A program made the translations under genes and the position numbers. Below the pieces are notes generated by a model. It had not been told where the DNA came from. It searched no databases and saw nothing but the letters and a program-made list of their open reading frames with translations. Shown piece by piece: positions 10,297 through 18,627 of a stretch of 64,000 bases of DNA. How positions within the stretch are numbered: the first letter of the stretch is position 1; every line of letters starts with the position of its first letter. Origin of the DNA: Marixanthomonas ophiurae (GTDB lineage Bacteria > Bacteroidota > Bacteroidia > Flavobacteriales > Flavobacteriaceae); the NCBI RefSeq assembly GCF_003413745.1, contig NZ_QVID01000001.1, positions 186,001-250,000 on the forward strand. The letters are read 5' to 3'.

Positions 10297-10722
10297 ATGA
10301 AAAGATTAAATATAATATTTGCGATACTAACATTAGCCATTTTTACGGTTTCGTGTGAGACTAATTATGATGACTATGACACTCCTAGAGAAATTGTAGT
10401 TGGGTTCTCAACACCTGGTGAGGCATTTGAACTTGAAGATGGTGAAGAAAAAACAGAAACTTTAAATATTTTTAGTTCAGAGGCTACAAGCGCTGACAGA
10501 ACATTTAACGTAGTGATAGTTGAAAGTGATGTAGAACCAGAAAGTTACACTTTTGAAAATACTGTAACCATACTTGCAGGTGAAAGAGAAGGTTCTATTG
10601 ATATTACTGGATTTGGTATATCTCTTACAGAGGAAGAAAAAACATTGACACTTTTAATTGAACGTGCCAATGCTTACGTTTCTGGAGGTCCAGCAGTAAT
10701 TACCTTCACTAGAGATGAATAA
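10297..10722 (+). CDS. small surface lipoprotein of the SusCD operon, beta-sandwich-like
   Basis: The 141-residue product has a lipoprotein signal peptide (FTVSC, Cys about residue 20) followed by an acidic beta-rich domain with alternating hydrophobic strands (TFNVVIVES, NTVTILAGEREGSIDITG, KTLTLLIER). The pattern looks like a Calx-beta or BACON-type sandwich, but I do not recognise a specific family. It is the last gene of the SusCD operon and precedes a strong terminator. Such third genes are often SusE/F-like surface ligand-binding lipoproteins; here that role is inferred from position only. Confidence 0.7.
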   Translation: MKRLNIIFAILTLAIFTVSCETNYDDYDTPREIVVGFSTPGEAFELEDGEEKTETLNIFSSEATSADRTFNVVIVESDVEPESYTFENTVTILAGEREGSIDITGFGISLTEEEKTLTLLIERANAYVSGGPAVITFTRDE

Positions 10723-10746
10723 ATAAACTCTCTATTAAATCTAACA

Positions 10747-10775
10747 AGGTCGCCTTTTATAGGCGGCCTTTTTTT
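10747..10775 (+). terminator. rho-independent terminator of the SusCD operon
   Basis: An 8-bp stem (AGGTCGCC 10747-10754 with GGCGGCCT 10762-10769, one G-U pair) with a 7-nt loop is followed by a run of seven Ts. It lies 24 bp past the stop of the small lipoprotein gene and ends the operon. Confidence 0.88.
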
Positions 10776-10920
10776 ATACCATTTTCTAGACTTATTAATG
10801 TAAACACAAATTAACTGGCACCTATCTAAAAACGTTTTACTGCTTAACAAATTTTCCTTTATTAAATCAAACACACAATATAAAAATGCTTGACTAAATG
10901 CTCCTATTATTTCAATTAGT

Positions 10921-10941
10921 TGGAATCTAAGCTAGATTCCA
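10921..10941. promoter_or_regulatory. 21-bp perfect inverted repeat upstream of rlmB, operator candidate
   Basis: TGGAATCTA at 10921-10929 is repeated exactly inverted as TAGATTCCA at 10933-10941, separated by AGC. The centre lies about 48 bp before the rlmB start, just upstream of where a -33 element would sit. It has no T-run, so it does not look like a terminator. A dimeric regulator could bind here; this is inference. Confidence 0.4.
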
Positions 10942-10966
10942 CATATTATATGTTCTTTTTAATTCT

Positions 10967-10974
10967 TACTTTTG
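10967..10974 (+). promoter_or_regulatory. -7 box of rlmB promoter
   Basis: TACTTTTG matches TAnnTTTG. It ends only 4 nt before the rlmB ATG, so the predicted transcription start falls at or next to the start codon. No TTTG -33 box was found at the expected spacing. Confidence 0.5.
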
Positions 10975-10978
10975 CAGT

Positions 10979-11716
10979 ATGAGCAAAAAAGACAACATTT
11001 TTGGTATTTATCCAGTACTAGAGGCTATTAAATCTGATACTGAAATAGATAAGGTTTACATTCAAAAAGACTCCGATAACGATAAACTAGCTGCTATAAT
11101 TTCAGAACTTGAAAATAAGCAAGTCACTATTAATCACGTACCGGTTGAAAAGCTGAATCGATTAACGAATGGTAACCACCAAGGAGTTGTTGCTATCACC
11201 TCACCTATTTCATTTGTAGCCCTTGAAGAAATTGTTGAAAAAAGCTTAGAATCTAAAAATGTACCCTTGTTTTTAGTGTTAGACCAGATTAGCGATGTGC
11301 GTAATTTTGGTGCTATTATTCGTACTGCAGAGTGTACAGGTGTAGATGCCATCATTATTCAGAAAAAAGGAGGTGCCCCTGTATCTGGTGATACGGTAAA
11401 GACTTCGGCAGGAGCTATATTTAACATGCCTATTTGTAAAGTGAATCATATAAAGGATGCCATTTATTATCTTCAAGGTTCAGGCATTAAAACTGTTGCG
11501 GCTACAGAAAAAACTGAAAAAGACATTTATAACACTTCTTTTAATGAACCTTTGGCCTTAGTAATGGGTTCCGAAGGCAAAGGAGTTTCTACTTCCGTTT
11601 TAAAAATAGTTGATGAGCAAGCTGCATTACCACTACTGGGTGAAATTAATTCTTTGAATGTAAGTGTTGCCTGTGGTGCCTTTTTATATGAAGTAGTGCG
11701 GCAACGTGCTAAATAA
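10979..11716 (+). CDS. rlmB: TrmH-family 23S rRNA (guanosine-2'-O-)-methyltransferase
   Basis: The 245-residue protein belongs to the SPOUT class and most resembles RlmB, which methylates G2251 of 23S rRNA with SAM. The N-terminal substrate-binding domain (about 1-80) begins with the typical IFGIYPVLEAI. The SPOUT knot carries motif 1 (LDQISDVRNFGAIIRTAE, about 102-119), motif 2 (LVMGSEGKGV, about 194-203) and motif 3 (LPLLGEINSLNVSVACGAFLYE, split over about 217-240). The length is right for RlmB. The gene is convergent with the rhomboid gene 14 bp away. Another TrmH specificity cannot be excluded. Confidence 0.88.
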   Translation: MSKKDNIFGIYPVLEAIKSDTEIDKVYIQKDSDNDKLAAIISELENKQVTINHVPVEKLNRLTNGNHQGVVAITSPISFVALEEIVEKSLESKNVPLFLVLDQISDVRNFGAIIRTAECTGVDAIIIQKKGGAPVSGDTVKTSAGAIFNMPICKVNHIKDAIYYLQGSGIKTVAATEKTEKDIYNTSFNEPLALVMGSEGKGVSTSVLKIVDEQAALPLLGEINSLNVSVACGAFLYEVVRQRAK

Positions 11717-11730
11717 ATATAAAAAAGGCT

Positions 11731-12510
11731 TTAAGTATTAGTATCGCCTTCCGAGTTTCCCCTGAAATAATAATTAATTTTTGTTAATTTTTTTTCGATT
11801 TCGGCTTCAATTTCTGCTTCAGTTTTAGGCTCAGTTACAGTTTCGTCCGTAGTTTCAATAAAATTTCCATCTTCATCAAATTGCTGTAAAAATTTGTCTT
11901 CTTCAGGATTATAGTCCTCCCGTTGCCAGTCATATTTTTTTTCTGGGATCTTTTCTTCTTTAAAAAGAAAAGCAAAGACTAGACCTACCAAAAAACCGGA
12001 TAGATGACCTTCCCAAGATATTTTTGTATCGATAGGAAATACATACCACAATAAACTTCCATATAGAAAAACAACCACTAGTGACAAAGCAATTAATTGG
12101 TACTTTCTTGAAAAAACACCTCTAAAGAACAGAAATGATGCTAATAAATACACGATTCCGCTTGCTCCTATATGATAAGATGGTCTACCTATCGTCCACG
12201 TTAATATACCCGTCAATACTATACCACCCAACAAAACCTTCCATTTCACCTTACGATAGAAGTAAAAAAGAGAAGCCATCAATACAAAAAGTGGAACAGA
12301 ATTATTAAATAAATGCTGCAGTCCACCATGAATAAAAGGTCCAAAAAGAACACCCCTTAATCCTTCTATTCGCTGTGGATATATTCCGTAGGTTGTAAAT
12401 CGCCAACCAAAGCGTATCTCAGCCCAATATACAATCCATATAGTGAGCACAAACAGCAAAGGACCATAAATGACTCCCGGATAAAATGATAAAGGTTCTT
12501 TTTTGGACAT
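11731..12510 (-). CDS. rhomboid-family intramembrane serine protease
   Basis: The 259-residue membrane protein has about six transmembrane segments in residues 15-195. The conserved HGGLQHLFNN loop, the catalytic serine in GASG (HIGASGIVYLLAS) and the catalytic histidine in GHLSGFLVGLVFAF are all present, so it should be active. A hydrophilic, very acidic cytoplasmic tail of about 60 residues (about 195-259) follows the core, an addition to the usual rhomboid fold. Substrates cannot be inferred. It is convergent with rlmB. Confidence 0.9.
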   Translation of the reverse strand: MSKKEPLSFYPGVIYGPLLFVLTIWIVYWAEIRFGWRFTTYGIYPQRIEGLRGVLFGPFIHGGLQHLFNNSVPLFVLMASLFYFYRKVKWKVLLGGIVLTGILTWTIGRPSYHIGASGIVYLLASFLFFRGVFSRKYQLIALSLVVVFLYGSLLWYVFPIDTKISWEGHLSGFLVGLVFAFLFKEEKIPEKKYDWQREDYNPEEDKFLQQFDEDGNFIETTDETVTEPKTEAEIEAEIEKKLTKINYYFRGNSEGDTNT

Positions 12511-12586
12511 ATATTCTAAGTAACAAAAAGTAATCCCAACACTAAATTAATGATAATTTGTCAGTGAAACACGATACTTAAAATTG

Positions 12587-12594
12587 TAATTTTG
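12587..12594 (+). promoter_or_regulatory. -7 box of rarA promoter
   Basis: TAATTTTG matches TAnnTTTG and ends 4 nt before the rarA ATG, the same placement as at rlmB. The preceding bases share ACGATACT and an AAATnGTAATTTTGC block with the gcvP promoter region. Confidence 0.5.
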
Positions 12595-12598
12595 CTAT

Positions 12599-13876
12599 AT
12601 GAATACACCTTTAGCAGAACGCATACGCCCAAAAACCCTTGAAGATTATATTAGCCAGCAACACTTGGTTGGTAAAAATGGTGCTTTAACTACCCAATTA
12701 TCATCCGGTGTTTTATCGTCGATAATCCTTTGGGGACCCCCTGGAATTGGGAAAACTACCCTTGCTTCAATTATTGCCAACCAATCTAACCGACCTTTTT
12801 ATACACTTAGTGCCGTTGATAGTGGTGTTGCTGCGGTGCGGGAAGTTATAAACAAAGCTAAAAAGAGCGACGATCTGTTTGCAGCCAAAAACCCTATACT
12901 TTTTATTGATGAAATACATAGGTTCAGTAAATCGCAACAAGATTCTTTATTAGGTGCCGTTGAAAAAGGTTGGGTTACCTTAATTGGGGCTACAACCGAG
13001 AATCCAAGTTTTGAAGTGATCCCTGCCCTATTGTCACGCTGTCAAGTATATGTATTGAAACCGTTTAGTAAAGAAGACCTAGAAGCCCTACTGAAGCGTG
13101 CCATTGAAAAAGATGAGTTATTACAACAAAAAAACATTGAATTAAAAGAAACAGAAGCCTTACTGCGATTATCTGGTGGAGATGGTCGTAAATTATTAAA
13201 TATACTAGAATTGGTAGTGGTTTCAGAAAAAAGTGATACTATTATCCTTACCAATGAAATGGTACAGAAAAAAGTACAAAAAAACACGGTGCTTTATGAT
13301 AAAGCTGGTGAACAGCATTACGATATTATTTCTGCATTTATTAAGAGCATTCGTGGTAGCGATCCAAATGCAGCTGTGTATTGGTTGGCACGAATGATTG
13401 AAGGTGGTGAGGATATAAAGTTTATAGCGCGGCGCTTGGTTATTTTAGCTTCAGAGGATATTGGCCTTGCTAATCCTACGGCACTAGTTATGGCCAACAA
13501 TACCTTTCAAGCAGTTAATACCATTGGGTATCCCGAAGCCCGTATTATTTTAAGTCAGTGTACCATTTATTTGGCTACTTCAGCAAAAAGTAACGCATCT
13601 TATGAGGCCATCAACAAAGCACAGCAATTGGTTAAACAGACTGGAGATTTGTCCGTACCATTATCAATAAGGAATGCTCCTACTAAATTAATGAAAGAGT
13701 TGGGATATGGAAAAGACTATCAATATGCACACAGTTATGAAGGTAACTTTACACCCCATGAGTTTTTACCCGAAGAGATTAAGGGGACAACCTTATATAA
13801 ACCCGGAAATAACAGTAAAGAAAACAATTTGAAAAACTACTTAAAATCGCTTTGGAAGGATAAATACAAGTTTTAG
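12599..13876 (+). CDS. rarA: replication-associated recombination protein A (AAA ATPase)
   Basis: The 425-residue AAA+ ATPase acts at stalled replication forks (MgsA/WRNIP1 family). The N-terminus is PLAERIRPKTLEDYISQQH; Walker A is GPPGIGKTT at residues 46-54, Walker B is LFIDEIHRF near 100-108, and sensor 1 is IGATTENPSFE. The C-terminal MgsA domain holds DPNAAVYWLARMIEGGED and ASEDIGLANPTAL. The length is normal. The stop codon overlaps, tail to tail, the last codon of the next gene by 4 bp. Confidence 0.95.
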   Translation: MNTPLAERIRPKTLEDYISQQHLVGKNGALTTQLSSGVLSSIILWGPPGIGKTTLASIIANQSNRPFYTLSAVDSGVAAVREVINKAKKSDDLFAAKNPILFIDEIHRFSKSQQDSLLGAVEKGWVTLIGATTENPSFEVIPALLSRCQVYVLKPFSKEDLEALLKRAIEKDELLQQKNIELKETEALLRLSGGDGRKLLNILELVVVSEKSDTIILTNEMVQKKVQKNTVLYDKAGEQHYDIISAFIKSIRGSDPNAAVYWLARMIEGGEDIKFIARRLVILASEDIGLANPTALVMANNTFQAVNTIGYPEARIILSQCTIYLATSAKSNASYEAINKAQQLVKQTGDLSVPLSIRNAPTKLMKELGYGKDYQYAHSYEGNFTPHEFLPEEIKGTTLYKPGNNSKENNLKNYLKSLWKDKYKF

Positions 13877-14652
13877 CGAACTAAATTATATAAAATCACC
13901 TCTTCTCCTTTAAAAATAGAGAGATTTTTATCTTCATCAAAGTAAACGTCGTACGTTTCGCCATTGAGGTTTGTAAATTTTACTTCGGAATCTGTTTTAA
14001 TTAAGGCACCTACTAATTGTAGACCATTTTCAGCTTCAGAAGATTCTTCATAAAGTGAATACCCTTTGTCTGTTTTCCGAAGCAAATAGGATTTCCCATC
14101 TTTTTTATAGTTTGAAAATTTTGCATTGGGTAAATTTCCAAGGGCAGTATTGTTTACAATAGGTTGTTTTCTTGTAATCGTTTCAGTTACATTTTCAGCT
14201 TCATTTATTTCTTCTGCTTGTAAAATTTCAATATCCTTTTGTTGAATATTTAATGCCTCTATACTTTCAAAAGCTTTTCTTGTAGCATCTTGATAGGCCT
14301 TTTTATACTCTTTAAATTTACTTACACCCTCGTTACTGGTATAAACTATATTTTCATTGCAATCTTTAATGGTTATGATCAGTTTTGTCCTAAAAAAAGA
14401 GTTGTCCTCTTTAATGTCAGCATAAAGTCCATTGCAGCGTTTTACATTGGGAGCTTTAGAAGCCAAAAAAGCATTGAAGCCGTGCTTATTGAATAAAAAT
14501 TCGGTGAGTGAACTTAACTTATACTTGTCTTTCCCTTCCAAAAAATCAAACTGTTCTGGCACAATAATAAAGCTATAATCGTTCAGTGTTTTTTGTGCAT
14601 ATGAAGATATACTCGCAAATAGGAATAAAGTCAGGATAATTTTTTTTGTCAT
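13873..14652 (-). CDS. hypothetical exported protein
   Basis: The 259-residue protein has a signal peptide (about 1-19, ending SSYA). The mature part has an early segment LNDYSFIIVPEQFDFLEGKDKYKLSS, seen in family pieces at about 22-47, followed by a helical region, a Glu-rich linker and a C-terminal beta-rich part (VYFDEDKNLSIFKGEEVI). I know no function; similar proteins occur in Flavobacteriaceae. It overlaps the upstream gene by 4 bp (ATGA), so it is translationally coupled as the third gene of an operon with the two genes upstream. Confidence 0.75.
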   Translation of the reverse strand: MTKKIILTLFLFASISSYAQKTLNDYSFIIVPEQFDFLEGKDKYKLSSLTEFLFNKHGFNAFLASKAPNVKRCNGLYADIKEDNSFFRTKLIITIKDCNENIVYTSNEGVSKFKEYKKAYQDATRKAFESIEALNIQQKDIEILQAEEINEAENVTETITRKQPIVNNTALGNLPNAKFSNYKKDGKSYLLRKTDKGYSLYEESSEAENGLQLVGALIKTDSEVKFTNLNGETYDVYFDEDKNLSIFKGEEVILYNLVR

Positions 14653-16058
14653 TCTTGGTTTATTTTTATGTTGAAACCTAGTTGTAAAGATACGGATTTT
14701 GCTTTAGCTATATTTCCGTAACGGAGCAGATTGTCGGCAGTTAAATAAAAATTAAACTTTCCAAGGTCTGCAACCATACCCAACCCCAAATTTGAGGCCG
14801 AATAAGTATCTACGGTATAAGTAGCTTTTGCCGATAGAAAATCCCATACCCTACGGTAATAAAATAAGGTTCCAGCTAATTGTGGTCCTTTAGGCCTTAA
14901 AACACTGAATACTTGTAGGCCTACAGCCTGATTCGTTTCTACAGCACCGCTCATATTATAACAGTCACAGGCACCTCCCCTGCCGCTTCCCAAGCGATAT
15001 TCTACTGCAGCATTTAGCTTTACAGGACGTAATTGCGTGTATTGAGTTTGTAAGGTATCTACTCCTACCTGGTTTTCAAACTCTTCTACTACATTGGAAA
15101 AATAAGGAATAGCAGATTCTCCATCTTCTATGGATGGAAAAATCAACTCAATCCCGTTTATGGTATGATCACCTTTAGACTCGTAATTTTCTACACCATT
15201 TGTATGGAACACCATGCCTAAATCTAAAACGCTTCCACTTACGGTCCAATACTTTCCTATATCGTATGTGGCACCAAAATCGAATCCTAACCCTAAGTTT
15301 CCACCAAAAAAGGAGCGACCCAATATTTCGTTAATTACTTCGGAACTGCCACCGGCATCACGCAGAGAAGCATATCCAGATGTTTGTACCGACATATCGA
15401 TGTTACGTAACTCGTGCTCATAAATATTGATACCATTTGTAGATTCTCGGGTTGTAAACGTTCCAGTATTGTTTATACTTTGAAATTGAATCAAACTTGA
15501 ATATACTTTTGCTCTAACACCCAAAATTAAATTATCGTTTACTTTTTTGTTAGCTCCAAAATGAAAGACGGTTAATAATTCTCCTGCGGTACTAACTTCT
15601 CCAAGATCAAATTCATAATCTAGATAATTTTGATTCCCTTCCCAAGCTAAAATTGCAAAATCCCTAGGGAAATAGCTTATAAAGTCCAGTTCTTGATACA
15701 TTCCACCTGAAAAATAGATTTCACTATTAGCAAGCCAACCAAAATCGATAATTGCAAGTTGTTGGTTAATTGTAAAGAAATCTTTGTCATTCATTTCAAA
15801 GATTTTGTCACGTATACGGGAATTAATATCAGTACTAGACTCCTGAAATATATCATACATTGAAATACCTGATGCTCCACCATTAATATGAATTTGAGAC
15901 AGAAAAGGAATTCCGAAATGTGACTTTTGTGGAACTTTGCTTCCTGGATTGAGCAACAGGTTTTGAGGCACTTCTTCTAGACCATACAGAACTTGTTTGT
16001 TTTGTGAAAGCAACTCGCCCGACCATAGCACTATAAAACAGATAAATATATTTTTCAT
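14649..16058 (-). CDS. DUF5723-like outer membrane beta-barrel protein
   Basis: The 469-residue protein has a signal peptide (about 1-18, ending ELLSQ) and a series of amphipathic beta strands rich in Gly and aromatics (FGANKKVNDNLILGVRAKVYSS, read as separate strands; GNLGLGFDFGATYDIGKYWTVSGSV region). The pattern, the PQNLLLNPG motif after the signal peptide and the length fit the DUF5723 group of Bacteroidota outer membrane proteins related to PorV/PorP-type barrels. It is the middle gene of a three-gene operon, 5 bp after a lipoprotein gene. Function unknown. Confidence 0.7.
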   Translation of the reverse strand: MKNIFICFIVLWSGELLSQNKQVLYGLEEVPQNLLLNPGSKVPQKSHFGIPFLSQIHINGGASGISMYDIFQESSTDINSRIRDKIFEMNDKDFFTINQQLAIIDFGWLANSEIYFSGGMYQELDFISYFPRDFAILAWEGNQNYLDYEFDLGEVSTAGELLTVFHFGANKKVNDNLILGVRAKVYSSLIQFQSINNTGTFTTRESTNGINIYEHELRNIDMSVQTSGYASLRDAGGSSEVINEILGRSFFGGNLGLGFDFGATYDIGKYWTVSGSVLDLGMVFHTNGVENYESKGDHTINGIELIFPSIEDGESAIPYFSNVVEEFENQVGVDTLQTQYTQLRPVKLNAAVEYRLGSGRGGACDCYNMSGAVETNQAVGLQVFSVLRPKGPQLAGTLFYYRRVWDFLSAKATYTVDTYSASNLGLGMVADLGKFNFYLTADNLLRYGNIAKAKSVSLQLGFNIKINQE

Positions 16059-16063
16059 GTAGC

Positions 16064-16609
16064 TTATAGTTCTAAGAAATACGTGGTTTTAGACTTCAGG
16101 TTGAGCTCTCCTTCTAAGTTTTCATTAGAAGAAGGTATCATAACTGTCACTACAACTTTAGAGGCTTTTGTTAATTGGGTTACATCATTTCCTTCCACCG
16201 TTTGTGTAAATTCAGTAGTTTGGATATTTTGAGAGCTTCCTTGAGCAACAACGGTGGCTGTGCTATAGGTTTCAACATTGCTTTCATTTAAAAACTGAAA
16301 ATCAACATCAAACCGTCTAGGAATGCTATTGGTAAATTCAAAAAGGAAATCTGCTTTTACTAAACCCTCTTGAGCAAAATTATCATCCAGAAAAGGAAGC
16401 TCAGTAGTATCGCGTAAGGTAAGCCTAGGTGTGGAAGTAACGGAGTCGAAAAAATCGCTTGCTTTTAAGTTGAAGTAAATTAAGTCCAGTTCAACAACAG
16501 GGGTAAGAGCTATGCTTTCCGCTTGGTCAAAATCGGTGTCTTTTACACAAGCAAATAAAGAGCTACACGCCAAAATAACCAGTATTGGCATTGATAGGTT
16601 TGTTTTCAT
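16064..16609 (-). CDS. hypothetical lipoprotein
   Basis: The 181-residue protein has a lipoprotein signal peptide (SSLFAC, Cys about residue 21) and a beta-rich mature domain (LDLIYFNLKASDFFD, ADFLFEFTNSIPRRFDVDFQFL). I do not recognise the family. It is the first gene of an operon with the outer membrane barrel protein and the exported hypothetical protein downstream, so an envelope role together with them is plausible. Confidence 0.7.
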   Translation of the reverse strand: MKTNLSMPILVILACSSLFACVKDTDFDQAESIALTPVVELDLIYFNLKASDFFDSVTSTPRLTLRDTTELPFLDDNFAQEGLVKADFLFEFTNSIPRRFDVDFQFLNESNVETYSTATVVAQGSSQNIQTTEFTQTVEGNDVTQLTKASKVVVTVMIPSSNENLEGELNLKSKTTYFLEL

Positions 16610-16655
16610 TATAGGGGATTTTAAATACTAACGCACTTATATCTTGATTATTTCA

Positions 16656-17339
16656 CTATATAATCTTTTTAATTTCAAACAAATCGTTAACAAATAATTG
16701 GTTTTCAGCGGGTTTTGTCCTTCTGTAATTATAATACATGGTTTGCATGCCTATTGCCTTGGCACCTAATATATCAGCTTCATATGAGTCACCAATCATA
16801 AAACTGTTTTCTGCTTTTACTGAAGCCTTTTGCAATGCTGTTTTAAATATAACAGGATTGGGCTTCTTTAACCCTACCTCTTCCGAAGTGGTGACTGTTT
16901 TGAAATAATTAAATATCCCACTTTTTTTCAATTTAAGATGTTGTACTTCGTGAAATCCATTGGTTATAATATGAAGATTGTATTTTTTTGACAAATAATC
17001 CAACACATCTAATGCACCATCAAATAAATGATTATCCCCCGGCAATTCATCGATGTAAGATTGTGCTATGGCATCGATTTTGGTTATGGGGTAGGTCATG
17101 TCAAAAAGCTTAAAAGCATCGGTTAACCTACCTCTTCGCAATTGCTGTTTAGTAACTTTATCTTCTCTAAACAACTTCCAATACTCAAAATTAATGGGCT
17201 CATATTCTTTTATAAAAAGATCTATATCCAAGGGGATTTTATGGTTTGCAAAAATACGCTTAAATGCTAAGTATGAATTCTTATCAAAATCCCATAAGGT
17301 GTGGTCTAAGTCGAAAAAAACGTCTGTCACCTTATTCAT
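16656..17339 (-). CDS. yjjG: YjjG-family noncanonical pyrimidine nucleotidase (HAD hydrolase)
   Basis: The 227-residue HAD phosphatase would dephosphorylate pyrimidine nucleoside monophosphates, including damaged or non-canonical ones. Motif I is FFDLDHTLWDF with Asp10 and Asp12; motif II is the Thr in IITNGF; motif III is the Lys in EEVGLKKPNP; motif IV is IGDSYEADILGAK. The helical cap after motif I and the length match YjjG. It starts 8 bp inside the end of the upstream deacetylase-like gene, so the two are translationally coupled. Confidence 0.88.
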   Translation of the reverse strand: MNKVTDVFFDLDHTLWDFDKNSYLAFKRIFANHKIPLDIDLFIKEYEPINFEYWKLFREDKVTKQQLRRGRLTDAFKLFDMTYPITKIDAIAQSYIDELPGDNHLFDGALDVLDYLSKKYNLHIITNGFHEVQHLKLKKSGIFNYFKTVTTSEEVGLKKPNPVIFKTALQKASVKAENSFMIGDSYEADILGAKAIGMQTMYYNYRRTKPAENQLFVNDLFEIKKII

Positions 17340-18621
17340 CTTGTAACATTTTTTCTGAAAATATTTTTTTCCACATTTTATTTATTTCCGAAGAGAAATC
17401 GGTGTTACTAAAAACCATGGAGAATGTACCGTTCACTTTTTTTACTGAAGTAAACATTGCATCGATGGTTTTCTTAGTTTCCATTTCACTTTTATCGGTA
17501 AATGCCAAAGTAGTGGCTGCCAATGGATGTATTATTAAAGGAGTTTTAATTTCATAATCCAAGTCGTAAAAAAGAAAGGGTGTACAAGTACCTGCCCTAA
17601 AACCTATTGTGTTCTTATAAACCATGGTATAGTCGTTCTTTATTTCTAGCTCGACTAGGTTTCTGTAAAAATCTGGTAAATTCACTAAATAATGAGAACC
17701 CATGGTGCTTAACAACATTCTATTTGTTATTTCTTCCAACTGCTCTTTTTCTTTTTTTAGTGTTCCGTACTCTTCTAAGGCACTCATAGAGAACAACAGT
17801 CCTACTTCTTTATAATCGTTCACATATTTTATGAGCATTTTAAATTTTTGCCGATGTGTATTTATGCTTTCTTTAAAAGTTGCTGCTTCTCCTAAAAGGA
17901 AAAAAATTGAAAGTGGATTTTTACTGCGTTTAGCTCTGTTTATTATCCACTTAAAAGTGTTGTTTGGATCTCTCCTTACTCCTAATACTACCTGCGTTCG
18001 CCTAGTTATCTGTAAAATTCTAAACCTAAACAAGTCGCTCATATATCCTATTAACGACCTAAAAAGGCCTTTTTGCTCGTATGCATATGGCTCTACCGCT
18101 TTAATTACAGGGTGTATGCTCATGCTCTTTGTTGTAAATTCTATATTAGGAAAGTGCTCTTTAAGTACATTTTTAAATTTATAAGCCCAAATATCAATTA
18201 CAGGTTGCTGCAAAAATTTTGCTTTATATCCTAAACTTTCTGAAACTGGGTACCGCCCCCATTCATCTTTTACGTGCGGTAAATATTCTTCATACCGGCT
18301 CAATAAATAAAACCCTGCTGAGAAAATATCAAACGGGAGCGCACTCTTTTCTGAAACTGGAAAAAAACAAATTGTCTCTTCCCATGGTTTAACTGTTATA
18401 TCAATACTTTCAACTCCTTGCTCGGTAAGCAGCCCTTGACTTTGAATAAAAAGCTCATTGCCCATGGGTTGTTTTCCGTAGGATATTTTTGGACCAGAAT
18501 GGCCTATCAATTCTTCAATAACGGAGGTAAAACCAACCTCCAAGCCCAGAATACGCATACAAATATGCTTGAAAATATAGGTAGTTCTTGGAGTTATTTT
18601 TTGAGTATAAATTAATAGCAT
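17332..18621 (-). CDS. polysaccharide deacetylase-like protein lacking the metal site
   Basis: The 429-residue protein resembles the Bacteroidota group annotated as polysaccharide deacetylase family (N-terminal DUF7033-type domain, about 1-135, with FDIFSAGFYLLSRYEEYLPH; then a NodB-like barrel, with IGFRAGTCTPFLFYDLD at about 345-361). At the position where the family usually has a metal-binding Asp pair (before AYAYK) this protein reads SIHPVIKAVEPYAYEQKG, and no HxxxH motif is visible at VGLLFSMSALEEYG. It may therefore be non-catalytic. The residue comparison rests on memory of the family. The ATG used is the first; a second Met at residue 22 is possible. Confidence 0.7.
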   Translation of the reverse strand: MLLIYTQKITPRTTYIFKHICMRILGLEVGFTSVIEELIGHSGPKISYGKQPMGNELFIQSQGLLTEQGVESIDITVKPWEETICFFPVSEKSALPFDIFSAGFYLLSRYEEYLPHVKDEWGRYPVSESLGYKAKFLQQPVIDIWAYKFKNVLKEHFPNIEFTTKSMSIHPVIKAVEPYAYEQKGLFRSLIGYMSDLFRFRILQITRRTQVVLGVRRDPNNTFKWIINRAKRSKNPLSIFFLLGEAATFKESINTHRQKFKMLIKYVNDYKEVGLLFSMSALEEYGTLKKEKEQLEEITNRMLLSTMGSHYLVNLPDFYRNLVELEIKNDYTMVYKNTIGFRAGTCTPFLFYDLDYEIKTPLIIHPLAATTLAFTDKSEMETKKTIDAMFTSVKKVNGTFSMVFSNTDFSSEINKMWKKIFSEKMLQDE

Positions 18622-18627
18622 AGAAGG

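Noticed and set aside
5721-10722. Full polysaccharide utilisation locus
   Set aside because: No carbohydrate-active enzyme or dedicated regulator flanks the SusC/SusD pair.
17831-18184. 117-codon plus-strand frame opposite the deacetylase-like gene
   Set aside because: Antisense shadow without domain or promoter support.
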